Source: Sphaerulina vaccinii
Lineage: Eukaryota > Ascomycota > Dothideomycetes > Mycosphaerellales > Mycosphaerellaceae
Assembly: GCA_022570795.1 (NCBI GenBank)
Contig: JAKUDP010000007.1
Coordinates: 1-64,000, forward strand
DNA: 64,000 nt
Direction of reading: 5' to 3'
Shown here: positions 36,217-46,377 of the stretch, piece after piece
Layout: each line of letters opens with the position of its first letter
Position numbering within the stretch: position 1 is the stretch's first letter
Program-made: the position numbers and the translations under genes
The notes under the pieces: model-generated
The model's input: the letters and a program-made list of their open reading frames with translations, nothing else
Databases searched by the model: none
What the model was told of the DNA's origin: nothing

Positions 36217-38100
36217 TTGTGGACCACCTGGAGTTCACTGCGAAATACCGTCTTGCAGGTTCACGAACGGGCGAGAAGGTCATATCAACCCTGCAGTGCG
36301 GTGCCCACGACTGCAAGAACTTATCCCGACTCCAGCACAGCACAGAAGACATCTTCCAAAACCGCATGCTATAACGGACTGCGAGGCCTAGCATGCCTGA
36401 TCGTCTTCAACTTCCACTTCATATACCTAGTTATCTCATTTCAATTAACCGATTGAAGTAGTTGAATTGAATTAAGCATTAACTACTAATTCATCCGTAG
36501 GTATAATTAGTTGCAACTCCTTCAATCTATACGAGGATTAATTAATATTAGTACTAGTTAGATTTTAGTACCTCCGAGGATCGATATATCGATAAGAATA
36601 ATATTATAGATCGATATAGCAAGCCGCAAACAGGCCTTTGTTATTTTAGGTACCGAGATAAAGTAATATATCGAGTAGTAATAGGCCCGGAATACCTAAG
36701 GTAATATAGATTTTACTTATTTTATATAGTATAAGGCTAACTTAGTATTAACTAATTTAATTAATAAATTAAAGAAAACTACTCCGGGTTGCAATCGTCC
36801 CTTCTAACTAATTAATAATCATGCTATAGAGGTTAGATTGAATTGATTGCGATCACTGCATATACCCCTACAGCGACACTATCTACCACGGCTTCGGCGC
36901 CAACGACAAGAATAGAAATGTCTTCCAATTACCAATCGTATGTCTCTTGATGCGAGGACGAGCCATGGTAACTCTGTTCTTCGCCATATCGGGATACGTA
37001 CTAAGTTACAACTTTCTCTCTTCGTGTCGAGTGCAGCAATGGCACAGGGCATTCTCACGATTGGCGTCCCTCACACTCAGACGCTGGATGCGATTGTTTT
37101 TGCGGGCGAGCTTCAGCATGCTGCTGGTGTGCTTTGCTGTACAGCTTGGTGTCTTTGAGAGCGCCAGAGGACTGAGGAAATACCCGATGCAGATTGGAAA
37201 GTGGGAAGAGCATCCTCCTCGTTTCTCCAGTTGGAAGGCTCAGATCCAAGACTTTGGGGGCATGTGGTGGCATTGGTCTAACCCGTTTAGATAGGATCTC
37301 AACTTTTCTCCTTACGATCCTTATACGTGGACGATTCCAGTCGAGCTGAGATGCTCAATAGTACTGTTCGTCTTTCTATTAGCCTCGGCTGGGCTGAAAC
37401 AGAGATGGCGAAGCGGTCTGACCTTACTGGTCGCGCTGTACTGCTTACTACAGAGACGCTGGGATGTTGCAACTTTCATTGGGGGCACTTTCGTTGCTGA
37501 TCTACATCAAGCTGCACACGAAGCAGAGACCGATCTCTTGCCGAGGACACTCCCATTGCCTCACGAAGAACGACTCTAATTACCACAGCCTTGAAGTGGC
37601 TCCTCCTCACGATAGGTCTCCACGTGCTCTCCTTTCCGGACAATTTTTCAAAAGCGACATTTGGCTTCAGCTTCCTACACAGCGTAACACCACCAGCGTA
37701 CATCGAACCATTCCATTTCTGGCACGCTGTCGCAAGCAGCTTGATCCTCTGGTGCGTGCAGTCGATCCCTTCAATCAGAATATCTCTCAGCTCTGGTATA
37801 CCTCAGTACTTCGGAAAGACATCATACGCTCTCTACCTCGTTCATAGACTACTGCTACACTCAGTCGGGTTTAATTTACAGCCCAGAATCTGGGATATCA
37901 CGGGCAGTGAGGGTCTGGTGCAGTGGTCTGCGGGACTTCTCGTTGGCTGGGCGGTCATGCTGACGTTGTCGATTGTGGTTGCACATGCTTTCTGGAAGAT
38001 GGTTGATATGCCACTTGTGAAGTTCACGAGGTGTATGGATAGACTGGCGAGGGTTGAAGGCGCGTTTCGAGGTGGGTATGAGCAGCAGTTGGGCAATTGA
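36217..38100 (+). pseudogene. Acyltransferase-3 family protein, disrupted
   Basis: The left part (to 36,427) ends in GLRGLACLIVFNFHFIY, and the right part resumes at 36,867 with PYSDTIYHGFGANDKN, then QLPIV, FFAISGYVLSY and the WTIPVEL motif. This is the order in membrane-bound acyltransferase-3 proteins, which transfer acyl groups to sugars or other small molecules. Three lesions are visible: a 431-bp MITE with 8-bp duplication between the two parts (removing it plus one duplication restores the frame); a TAG at 37,292-37,294, where NPFR is followed by the expected continuation DLNFSPYDPYT in the same frame, possibly a TGG turned TAG; and a frame change at about 37,530-37,560 before LKWLLLTIGL. 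The last frame ends normally at 38,100 and includes several hydrophobic segments. No in-frame ATG was found for the 5' end. Confidence 0.82.
36428..36858 (+). mobile_element. hAT-type MITE inserted in the acyltransferase gene
   Basis: This 431-bp AT-rich non-coding element is flanked by the 8-bp direct duplication CATATACC (36,420-36,427 and 36,859-36,866). Its ends form imperfect inverted repeats: it starts TAGTTATCTCATTTCAATT, and its other end on the opposite strand starts CAGTGATCGCAATCAATT. An 8-bp target duplication and CAGTG-like ends are hallmarks of the hAT superfamily. It carries moderate RIP. A related copy, in the opposite orientation, occurs at 38,338-44,680. Confidence 0.85.
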
Positions 38101-38189
38101 GTGGAGCAAGAGAGCATGTGCCATAGTAAGGCTAGCAGACTCAAACTACTTAACGAGTCTAGCAAAATTAGGTAATACTATGCCTCCGG

Positions 38190-38255
38190 ACTAGTCTTAG
38201 CATTGCTAGCTATCTACTACTTGTATAGAATTTACTAACCCTAACCCTGCAATCT
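38190..38255 (+). repeat. Partial RIP-altered relative of the structured repeat leader
   Basis: The segment from tagcattg to ctaaccctaaccctg matches 44,780-44,835, with CpA changed to TpA (for example ccaccacttgcac became tctactacttgtat). Only the leader is present, and the hairpin part is missing. Confidence 0.55.
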
Positions 38256-38807
38256 AATTAGAATTCTATAAGTATACTATAAATAGTAGTAGAGTAATAT
38301 AGTTACTCCTAAGCTAGATACTAGCTTTACTCTATATTAGTAATTGCAATTAACTCAATCCAACCTCTAGAGGATATTATTAATTAAGTTGGTATAACAA
38401 TTATAACAAAATAGTAGTTTGTTCAATTTGTTAATTAGATTAGTTAAAGTACTATTTTATAATACTTTACTATTACTATTAAAATATCTCTAAAACTATA
38501 TATACTATAAGAATAACTACTTAATTATACTTATAATACTTCTTTACTATAGCCTAGTAGATTATTAAATAGAATACTTTCTAGCTTACTAATATTCTAT
38601 AGCTACTAAGATACGAATTATTTATTTATAATTTACTAGTTTAGTATATAAAATAATAGAGGCTATTCTTAGGCTTTTAGAGTAACTATTAGAAGCGAAT
38701 TTTATACTACTACTTATTACTAGTATATTCTTCCTAGGCTACTCGAATTCTCTATTATAATATAATAAGCTATAGTATTATAAATTTTTAGCTATATTAC
38801 TTATTTC

Positions 38808-39053
38808 TATTAGAAAGTATAGTCTAGTTAGACTATCTAAAAGACACCCTCTAGAGATTAGAATATATAATATAGATTATATAATAATAGGTTGTATAAC
38901 TTATCTAATACTCTATATTTTAGAAAGAGATATAATCTATAACTAACTAATATAATTAATATAGTTAGTTCCTATCTAATACTTCTACTTCTATTATATA
39001 TTAAAACTCTTTCTATATATTATAAGTATATATATTATTATTCTATTTCGATA
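38808..39053 (+). repeat. 5' LTR of Copia element
   Basis: It starts tattagaaagtatag and ends ctatttcgata. Relative to the 3' LTR it has an extra 15 bp in the tatagattatataataatagg segment. Confidence 0.9.
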
Positions 39054-42000
39054 GGTTATAAGCCTAGGTTTATAAAAGAAGTATTAGATAGTAATAGTTA
39101 GCCTTTTCTAATAGTAGAATACGAACCTATAATAAAAGAAGTATTAGGAAACTCGAGGTATACCTATCTATACTACTAAGAAGATATAGAAGATTCTAGC
39201 AAGTTCCGGATATTCCTATAGGTAGATAAGATAGAAAAGAACCTAGTAAAGTATATTTAAAGAGCGGAGCTTAGAAAGTATAAAAAGAAAAAGGTAAGCT
39301 AGAGGCTAAAGTACTATTTTATATAGATAAAACTTAACCTCTATACTAGAGTACTACTAATATTTTAGAAAGGTATATTCCTCTAAAAAGAAACTTTTTA
39401 AGTCTATTTATAAGTATAGTTAAGTAGGAAACTATACTAAGCTTATTTAAAAGAAAAGAAAGAGAGTTTTAGACTAGGAAAGTAGCTATCTAGAAACTAC
39501 TACTAAAATTATTTAAAAAAGTATTAATTTTTAAAAAGTTTAGTTTTTAATATTTTAGGTAAAATAGATTAAAAGTAAGGAAGTAGATTTAGAGGCAAGA
39601 GAGCTATACTAATACTAATAAGAGAGAACTATAAGTTCTAGTTTAGAATAATAAGAATATATCTTATATCTAAGTAAGTAGAATAGATTCTATTAGAGAC
39701 TATACTAGATACTCTAGTATTAACTTTTTTAGAATATATATTAACTATATTATTAGACTTACTAGATAGTTCTATTAAGAAAGTATTCTATAAAAAGTAT
39801 AATATAGTAGCTTTTTATAAAATATATATCTATATATTAATAGATAATTAGAAAGTAATATAGAAAATTAAAATAGTAAAAGAGCTCTAGAAATAGGCTA
39901 AAAAAAGATATAAAAATAAGCTCTAAACTATAGAAAAAAGCCTTTTTAAATAGTATACTATATTCGAGATATAAAATAGCTAGATAATTAATAAAGTATA
40001 GTAGAGCCTAAGTACTATTATAAAAAGAGTAGTTATAATCTCTCTATAGTTTAAAAAAATTAAAACTAAAAATAGAAAGATATAGTAACTTCTTATAGCT
40101 CTATCTAAGTCCTACTTAATAATTAGAAATAGTATAGATCTAAAGTAGAATCTTAAGCTTTAGAATATTTTTAGAATTCTAAAAGAAAAATAGGAATAGA
40201 TAATAGGCCGAGAGATAGCTATATTTACTAAGAAAGATACCTAGGGACTACTAGCCTATTTCCTCTATAGAGAACTATATATCTAGAATAATTACTCTAG
40301 ACTCGAGAAAGTAAAGAAAGCTACTAAGACTATAGTACCGAAAATAGAATACCGAGTTAAGAAAAGATACTTTCTATTAAAATAAAAAAAAAAATTTTTA
40401 CTAGAAAAAAATAAACTTAAAAAAATAGTAAAAAAACTTAAACTTAAAATATAATTCTTTAAAAAGAATCTAACTTAAGTAAGAAGTATCTAAAGAAAGC
40501 TTTTATAGTATAAGAAAATATAGAGTTACTAACTATTTTAGAAGTATTTTAGACTCTATTAGAGGATAAGAATATAAATAAGGTAGCCTACTTAACTATA
40601 GATATAAAAAGTAAGTATAAGCTATTAGAATAGCTACTTAACTTTTATACTTCTATTTATATAACTAACTAAGAATTACTTTTTAGAGAATTAAAACTTC
40701 TTTAAACTAGGAAGTAGATTAAAGTCGGTAGTAGCTACTTAATAGCTATATATATTAGAAAAGTAGTAATAGAAAGAAGAAAAAAGAAATAGATTATACT
40801 AAAAAATATTCTATTTATACCTAGTCTTAGAGTTAATCTTATTTTATAAAGTTAGTTTAGTAAGTAGTTCGGTATTTAACTACTAAAATTTATACTTATT
40901 TTAGCTTCTAGAAAAGTAGTTATCTAGATAAGAATATTAGAAGAAGTTCTATTTATTAAAGAGATTAATAAAAGTCTAGCTAAGTCTACTAGGCTCTAGA
41001 GGCTCGACCGAAATTAAGTATACTTCTTATAGGAATTAATAAATAAAGTATATACTTTCTATATATTAGAAAGTACCTAGAATTAGTAGAAGCTCTAGTA
41101 TCGAAGGCTTATATATTTTAGAAAAAAAGTAGTAAAGAATCTTTACTAGGTTTTAGATTTAAAGAGCCTAATACTAATTCTAAAGAAGTATAGGGTATAT
41201 AGAGTCTATATAATAGTAAAAATAAAGTAGTATAGAAGGAAAGAGATATAGTAGAAGCTCTAAAAGCTAGCTTTTATATCTATTAATATCTATAGACCTC
41301 TATCTATTTTAAAATTAGAATTTAAGTAGTAGCTTAAAATTATTAATAACTTTTTAAGAAAGAAGTAGGCCTTTCTACTAAAGTTAAAAATAGATATACT
41401 ACCTACCTTCTACTAATAGAAAAGGAAAGTAGAGCTTTAATCTAGAAATTCTCTCTAAGTAGTAAAAAGTAATAGAGTAAGAAAGCTTTTTACTATACTA
41501 AAATAGTAGAAGAAAAAGAATAGAATCTCTTTCTATACTACTAAAGTATATAACTCTATTTAGAATAGAGTTATTAAAAAGTCGATCTAGACCTCTAAAA
41601 AAAGAGTAAAAGTAATACTAGAAGAATCTAATATACTAATTAAGTTCTAGCCTAAAATACTAGAAGTAAGTATTATTATTAGAAATACTTTTCTAAATAG
41701 GCTAGATATTAATAGATTTAAAGTCTTACCTAAAAAGGTATTCTTAGAATAGAGACCTCTAGTATTATACTTTAGAGTCTAGAGCTATAGAGTAGTTATA
41801 TATATAAATTTAAAGTTCTAGCTAGCTAGAATATAATTAGACAAACTAATAAATAGAGGTAAAGATACTATATTTATTAATTATATTCTAAATACTACTA
41901 AAATATAGCTCTTCTAGAAGCCTAATATAGAGGCTATTAAAGCCTATAGTAATACTAAATAGTTTAAGTATAAGAAAGAAAGAGATTTAGAGTTAAATAT

Positions 42001-42639
42001 TTCTAAGCTTAACTAATCTAGTATTATACTAGTTAGGAAACTAGTTAGGAGACTAAAAAAGTAGAAAGAGTTCTAAAGTCTATCGGGCTCTAGAAGCCCG
42101 ACTAAATATTAACTACTAATTATATAGCTTAGACCTCTACCGAAGAATAAGAAAGAGTACTAGAGGATAGATTTAGAAGAAAAAAACTCTAAAAGTATAT
42201 AGCTTTAGAAGGAGAAAATTAGAATAGAGTAGCCGACTAATTAGCCGACCGAAGTTTGTTAAAGGACTAGTAGAAATATATATATTAAAAAATATTTAAA
42301 TATTATATAAGATCTACTAGAAGTAAGAGTATAATTCTAGAAAAGAAAAAAATCTATTTCGAATAAAAAGGAAGAATCTAAACCTAAAGCCTATAGTATA
42401 GTTATAAAGTAGATCTTCTAAAAGAGGTAGAAAGATAAAGAAGAAAATATATCTAACCTAAAATATTATAAAGTATTTCTTAACCTAATTAAAAAAGAAA
42501 GGGATTATATCTAGAAAACTTTAATAGAGATTAAAAAAGTTATATTTATAGTACTTAGACCTAATATTACTTTAAAGTAAAAAGTTCCTATTTTAAAGTC
42601 CTATAAAGAAGTAATATAGAATTCTAAATAGAGCTATAT

Positions 42640-44050
42640 ATAGAAAAAAGTAATTTAGAAAAAACTAGTAGCTTTAGATAGTAACTATATCTAGAAGCTA
42701 GTTATACTACTAAAGAGTATAAACTTTATAATATCTAGATAGGTCTTTAATATAAAAAGATTAATTAGTAGAGCTATTAAAAAGTTTAAAATAAAACTAG
42801 TTACTAGAAGGTTCTTCTAGAAGTTTAAAATAGATTTTAAAAATACTTTTATACTAACTATAAAGTATAATATTTTAAAAGTATTTATAGTAGTTATTTA
42901 CGAAAAGGACTTAGAGATATACTAAGTAGATATAAATAATATATTTATAAAAAGCTCTCTAAAAGAAAATATTTATATAATTCTACCTCTAGAAGTAGAA
43001 GTCCTACTAAACTAGATTCTAAAGATTCTAAAAAGTCTCTATAAACTTAAGTAAGTAGTAAGAGACTAGAATAAACTCTATATCTTAAAGCTAGAATAGA
43101 TAGAATTCGATTAATTAGAGATTAACCTATATCTACTTATTTATAGAAAAAAAAGGATTATAGTTCTAACCTATATAGATAATATACTTATTATAGTACT
43201 AGAGCTAAAGGATATTCTCTAGTTTAAGAAATAGCTTAGTAAGGTTTTTAAAATTAAAGATCTAAAGAAGCTAGAAAAGATTTTTAAAATAAAAATAATA
43301 AAGAATAGAGTTATAGAAACTCTAAAGCTTAATTAAGAATACTATATTTAAAAGAATCTTGCAAGGCTAAATATAACTAAAGAAAATACCTATCTAACTC
43401 TCTTACTAATAGATAGTTATAAAAGCTTTACTAAAGTAATTCTATCTAATAAGAGATATACTAAATAGAAGTACTAGAGCTAGATAGGTATATAGATATA
43501 GCCGATAGTTATAATAAGACTAGATATTACTTTCGCTTTTAGTAGACTAAGCTTATATATAGCTAACCTAATAAGGGAATATATAAATACTTTAAAAAAA
43601 CTAGTAAAATACTTTAGGTCGTCTCTAGATCTAGAACTTATATTTAGAAAAGATAGTAGAGGACTTATTAGATACTTAGACTCTAACTATATAATAGATA
43701 AGGTAGATAGAGTCTTAATTCTCGAATCTATCTTCTTCCTCTATAGAGTACTAGTATCTTAAATAAGTAAAAAATAGAAGTCTATAATAATATTAACTAT
43801 AGAAGCTAAGTATATAGCTCTAAATATATATACTAAGTAATTTTAATTTCTAGTAGTACTTCTAAAGAAAATAGACTATATAGAGCTAGTAGAAGAATAT
43901 TCTTTTTAACTACTTATTAAAATAAACTCTAATATAGTAAATAAACTTAGACCTATTTAGATTATAGAAAATAACTAAGTATTTTTAACTTTTATTAAAA
44001 ATATCTATATTTATAAAAAATCAAAGTATATTAATATTACTTATAATAAT
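42640..44050 (+). pseudogene. Copia reverse transcriptase / RNase H remnant
   Basis: The segment carries the Copia RT order: SRWVF, the RRFFWKFKIDF-like KARLVARGF equivalent, SLYKLKW, YIDNILII (from YVDDLLI), then the RNase H region with SWISKKWKS and EAKYIAL. All Trp/Gln codon positions are frequent TAG/TAA, as RIP predicts. Confidence 0.88.
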
Positions 44051-44274
44051 ATTAGGAGACTTTAGTAGTAATAGAGGATAGTAGTAGTATATATTCTAAT
44101 AAAAGAGATAGTTATAAATAGGTTAACTAAGCTAAAGAATAGTTTCTAATTCTAGAAGTTTATAAAACAACTCTAGCTTACTTAGCCTCTATCGGGCCTC
44201 TAGAGCCTAATAGGTTTATATAAGGGATAAGTACTAGAATATAGAGTAGAAGAACTATCTAGCCTAAGTAGAAG

Positions 44275-44505
44275 TATTAGAAAGTATAGTCTAGTTAGAC
44301 TATCTAAAAGATACCTTCTAGAGATTAGAATATATAATATAGGTTATATAACTTATCTAATACTCTATATTTTAGAAGGAGATATAACCTATAACTAACT
44401 AATATAATTAATATAGTTAGTTTCTATCTAATACTTCTACTTCTATTATATATTAAGACTCTTTCTATATATTATAGGTATATATATTATTATTCTATTT
44501 CGATA
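44275..44505 (+). repeat. 3' LTR of Copia element
   Basis: It is collinear with the 5' LTR apart from one 15-bp indel and scattered transitions, and is followed by the duplicated target ATTTC. Confidence 0.9.
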
Positions 44506-44779
44506 ATTTCCTTATTTATATAAGCCTACTAAGACCTTAATTATACTAATTGCAAAGCTATATTAATAACTTAGAGCTTAGATTAAAGAGGTTATAAGCT
44601 ATAATAGCCGGCAATTAATTATAGATTAATAGCTAATTTAATTCAACTACTCTAATTAATTAATTAATCGTAGATTACTACTCTATATAGGTAGTAGCAA
44701 CGAGAAGAGACACCTTTCCGATGCTCGTTAGCAGCATTACGTATCAGAACGTCCGTCTAGCAGTATGAAGTCTCCTAAG

Positions 44780-44960
44780 TCCTAGCATTGTTAACAATCC
44801 ACCACTTGCACGAAATTCTACTAACCCTAACCCTGTAGTTCATCTTCAGACCTATAGCCAACCACAAACGGTGGTGGGTGACGAAGTCACCCTGAGCCGG
44901 ACACTAGCTTCACTCTATATGAGTCGCCCATGGACCACTCTACATAAGATGGCGAGGATG
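44780..44960 (+). repeat. Structured dispersed repeat, tandem copy 1
   Basis: The core begins actaaccctaaccctg at 44,820 (two telomere-like CCCTAA units), then caaacggtggtggg, a hairpin GGGTGAC-GAA-GTCACCC, tgagccggac, agcttcactc and atgag. The next copy starts 352 bp downstream. Open frames across this repeat are not supported as genes. Confidence 0.7.
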
Positions 44961-45129
44961 ACAGTAGGACAGTGGCGACAACAAGGTCAGACAGACAGTG
45001 GTGGAAAGACGACGATCAGCCTGGCATGTGGTCTTCTCGCGACGAGCAATACTGACCTACTCCGGATGTTTGCACATTCTGAGGTATACATTGCTGGGCA
45101 CTATATGATTGACACATAAGAGCACTGAC

Positions 45130-45310
45130 AGTTTCCGAACTGATTCCATTTGTTCTATACTTAAGAACTCCACTAACCCTAACGCTGCAGTTCATCTAGA
45201 GGTCCTACAGCTATACCACAAACGGCGGTGGGTGACGAAGTCACTCTGAGCCGGACACCAGCTTCACTCGACATGAGCCGCTGAGGGAGCACTCTATATT
45301 AAATGACGAG
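45130..45310 (+). repeat. Structured dispersed repeat, tandem copy 2
   Basis: The core starts actaaccctaacgctgcag at 45,172 and keeps caaacggcggtggg, the hairpin GGGTGAC-GAA-GTCACTC, tgagccggacaccagcttc and catgagcc. A shared leader, ttccatttgttctatacttaag at about 45,144, recurs at about 45,515 as ttccatctgttctatagctaag, so the unit may span about 350-370 bp. Confidence 0.7.
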
Positions 45311-45672
45311 CAGGACTACAGGACAATCGAACGGAGACAGGACAACAGACGTCCTTGTTGTTGAGCAGCTTGAAAGAGTCTAGCAAGTAATTGAGGATCA
45401 ATTCTTGCACAACTTCACCGAGACGAAGAATCTGTAAAATGATAATACACGCTGAGAAATAACAGAAATCATCATAGACTTGGTACTGGTAATATAGTAA
45501 GCCCCATCGAATTGTTTCCATCTGTTCTATAGCTAAGACTAGCCAACCCGTCCTCGACTGAAACAAGACCTGTCAACACTTTGTCCTGAAGCTAGTACAT
45601 CGGCTCGACCGGCAAGGCCTGTACATTCCGTGGACAACACGGAGTACTCCACATCTGCATGCTGCAGGAGTC

Positions 45673-46177
45673 TCAAATCTTCTTCTCTTGCAGCTGCAAG
45701 CCCTCCATCCTCTCATCAAGCCCGGCTTGTGTGTCAAAACTCGCCAAGGACTCCGTAAGAGCAGCCACTTCCTCCTCGAGCTTCTTCTGAAGCTTGACAG
45801 TAAACGTCTTTTGCAGAAGAGTTTTCCTTGACTGTGTCTTCTTCTTGAAAATGCTAGCAGGCTTTGTACCCATTGACGAAGAAGTGCTAGCCGGAGAAGC
45901 TCGTCGCGAGAGTGCAGGCTTCTTGAATGTCTGAGCTCTCCTGATCTCTGGGTCAAGAAAGTCTGGAACAGCTGTGGCAAAGTTAGCTTCTTGTCCAGCA
46001 AGAGCTTCGCGCTGCAAGTTGAAGAGACGGTTCATAATGAATACGGAGGAGAGTACGTACCGGGGTGGTGGAGTATCTGACAGCTACCGGAGTGTCAAAT
46101 TTGCAAATGTTTTGGGCTGACTTTCGAAAAGCTGAACTGATGGGTCGCTTATAAGCAGCTGGCACAAACTCATTGTC
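45673..46177 (-). CDS. Hypothetical protein C-terminal part, two exons, 5' unresolved
   Basis: Exons 46,061-46,177 and 45,673-46,011 join in phase 0 across a 49-nt GTACGT...CAG intron; exon 1 begins after a probable CAG acceptor. The product is basic and hydrophilic: a Ser/Arg-rich middle with KPALSRRASPASTSSS, KKKTQSRKTLLQKTF, then a Glu/Leu-rich stretch (KLQKKLEEEVAAL) likely to form a coiled coil. No start codon is in frame, because the upstream sequence is a duplicated segment of about 101 bp with stops. It may be the 3' part of a damaged gene. No family was recognised. Confidence 0.45.
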
Positions 46178-46352
46178 CTGGTTTCAAAGGTGGGTACTCA
46201 AAGGAGAGAACAAGGAACCGGTTGATCCATTGTTGGACTGCGCTTTGAGATATAAGTAGCTGACACAACGTCATTGTCCTAATGTCAAAGACGAGAACGC
46301 AAAGAGATAGCAGGGGAACTTTCATCCATTGTTGCACTGCGCTTTGAGCATT
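46151..46352. repeat. Imperfect tandem duplication, about 101 bp
   Basis: Segments starting ataagcagctggcacaa at 46,151 and ataagtagctgacacaa at 46,252 are collinear over about 100 bp, both containing tcattgtcct, then ccattgttg and actgcgctttgag. The unit is not a multiple of three, so the duplication shifts any frame read through it. Confidence 0.7.
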
Positions 46353-46377
46353 GTTCAGCAAGTGGAAGTCGTTGATC

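Larger units (their letters stand above)
38808..44505 (+). mobile_element. Ty1/Copia LTR retrotransposon, RIP-inactivated
   Basis: The LTRs are 38,808-39,053 (246 bp) and 44,275-44,505 (231 bp; the 15-bp difference is one small indel). The 5-bp target duplication ATTTC is at 38,803-38,807 and 44,506-44,510. The plus strand, read through TAG/TAA, gives a Copia reverse transcriptase: SRWVFNIKR, then KLVTRRFFWKFKIDFKNTF, SLYKLKW.VRDW, YIDNILII (about 43,171-43,195), and the RNase H segment TIEAKYIAL before the 3' LTR. In Copia elements integrase precedes the RT, which fits the 3.5 kb of degenerate frame upstream. Many stops make it non-functional. It lies inside a hAT-type element. Confidence 0.93.
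38338..44680 (-). mobile_element. hAT-type non-autonomous element, split by a Copia insertion
   Basis: The outer boundaries are flanked by the 8-bp duplication CTCTATAT (38,330-38,337 and 44,681-44,688). Terminal inverted repeats read TAGTAATTGCAATTAA and, on the opposite strand, TAGTAATCTACGATTAA. Without the nested Copia element and one copy of its 5-bp duplication the element is about 635 bp. Both ends align, in reverse orientation, with the 431-bp MITE at 36,428; for example, aactaatctaattaacaaat matches aactaatttaattaataaat. It is a longer member of the same family. No transposase was recognised. Confidence 0.8.

Noticed and set aside
44815..44835. Telomere, because of CCCTAACCCTAA-like sequence
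   Set aside because: There are only two units and the motif recurs as the leader of a dispersed repeat inside the sequence.
44871..45119. Plus-strand 82-codon frame
   Set aside because: It lies within the structured repeat unit and its frame is not kept in the neighbouring copy.
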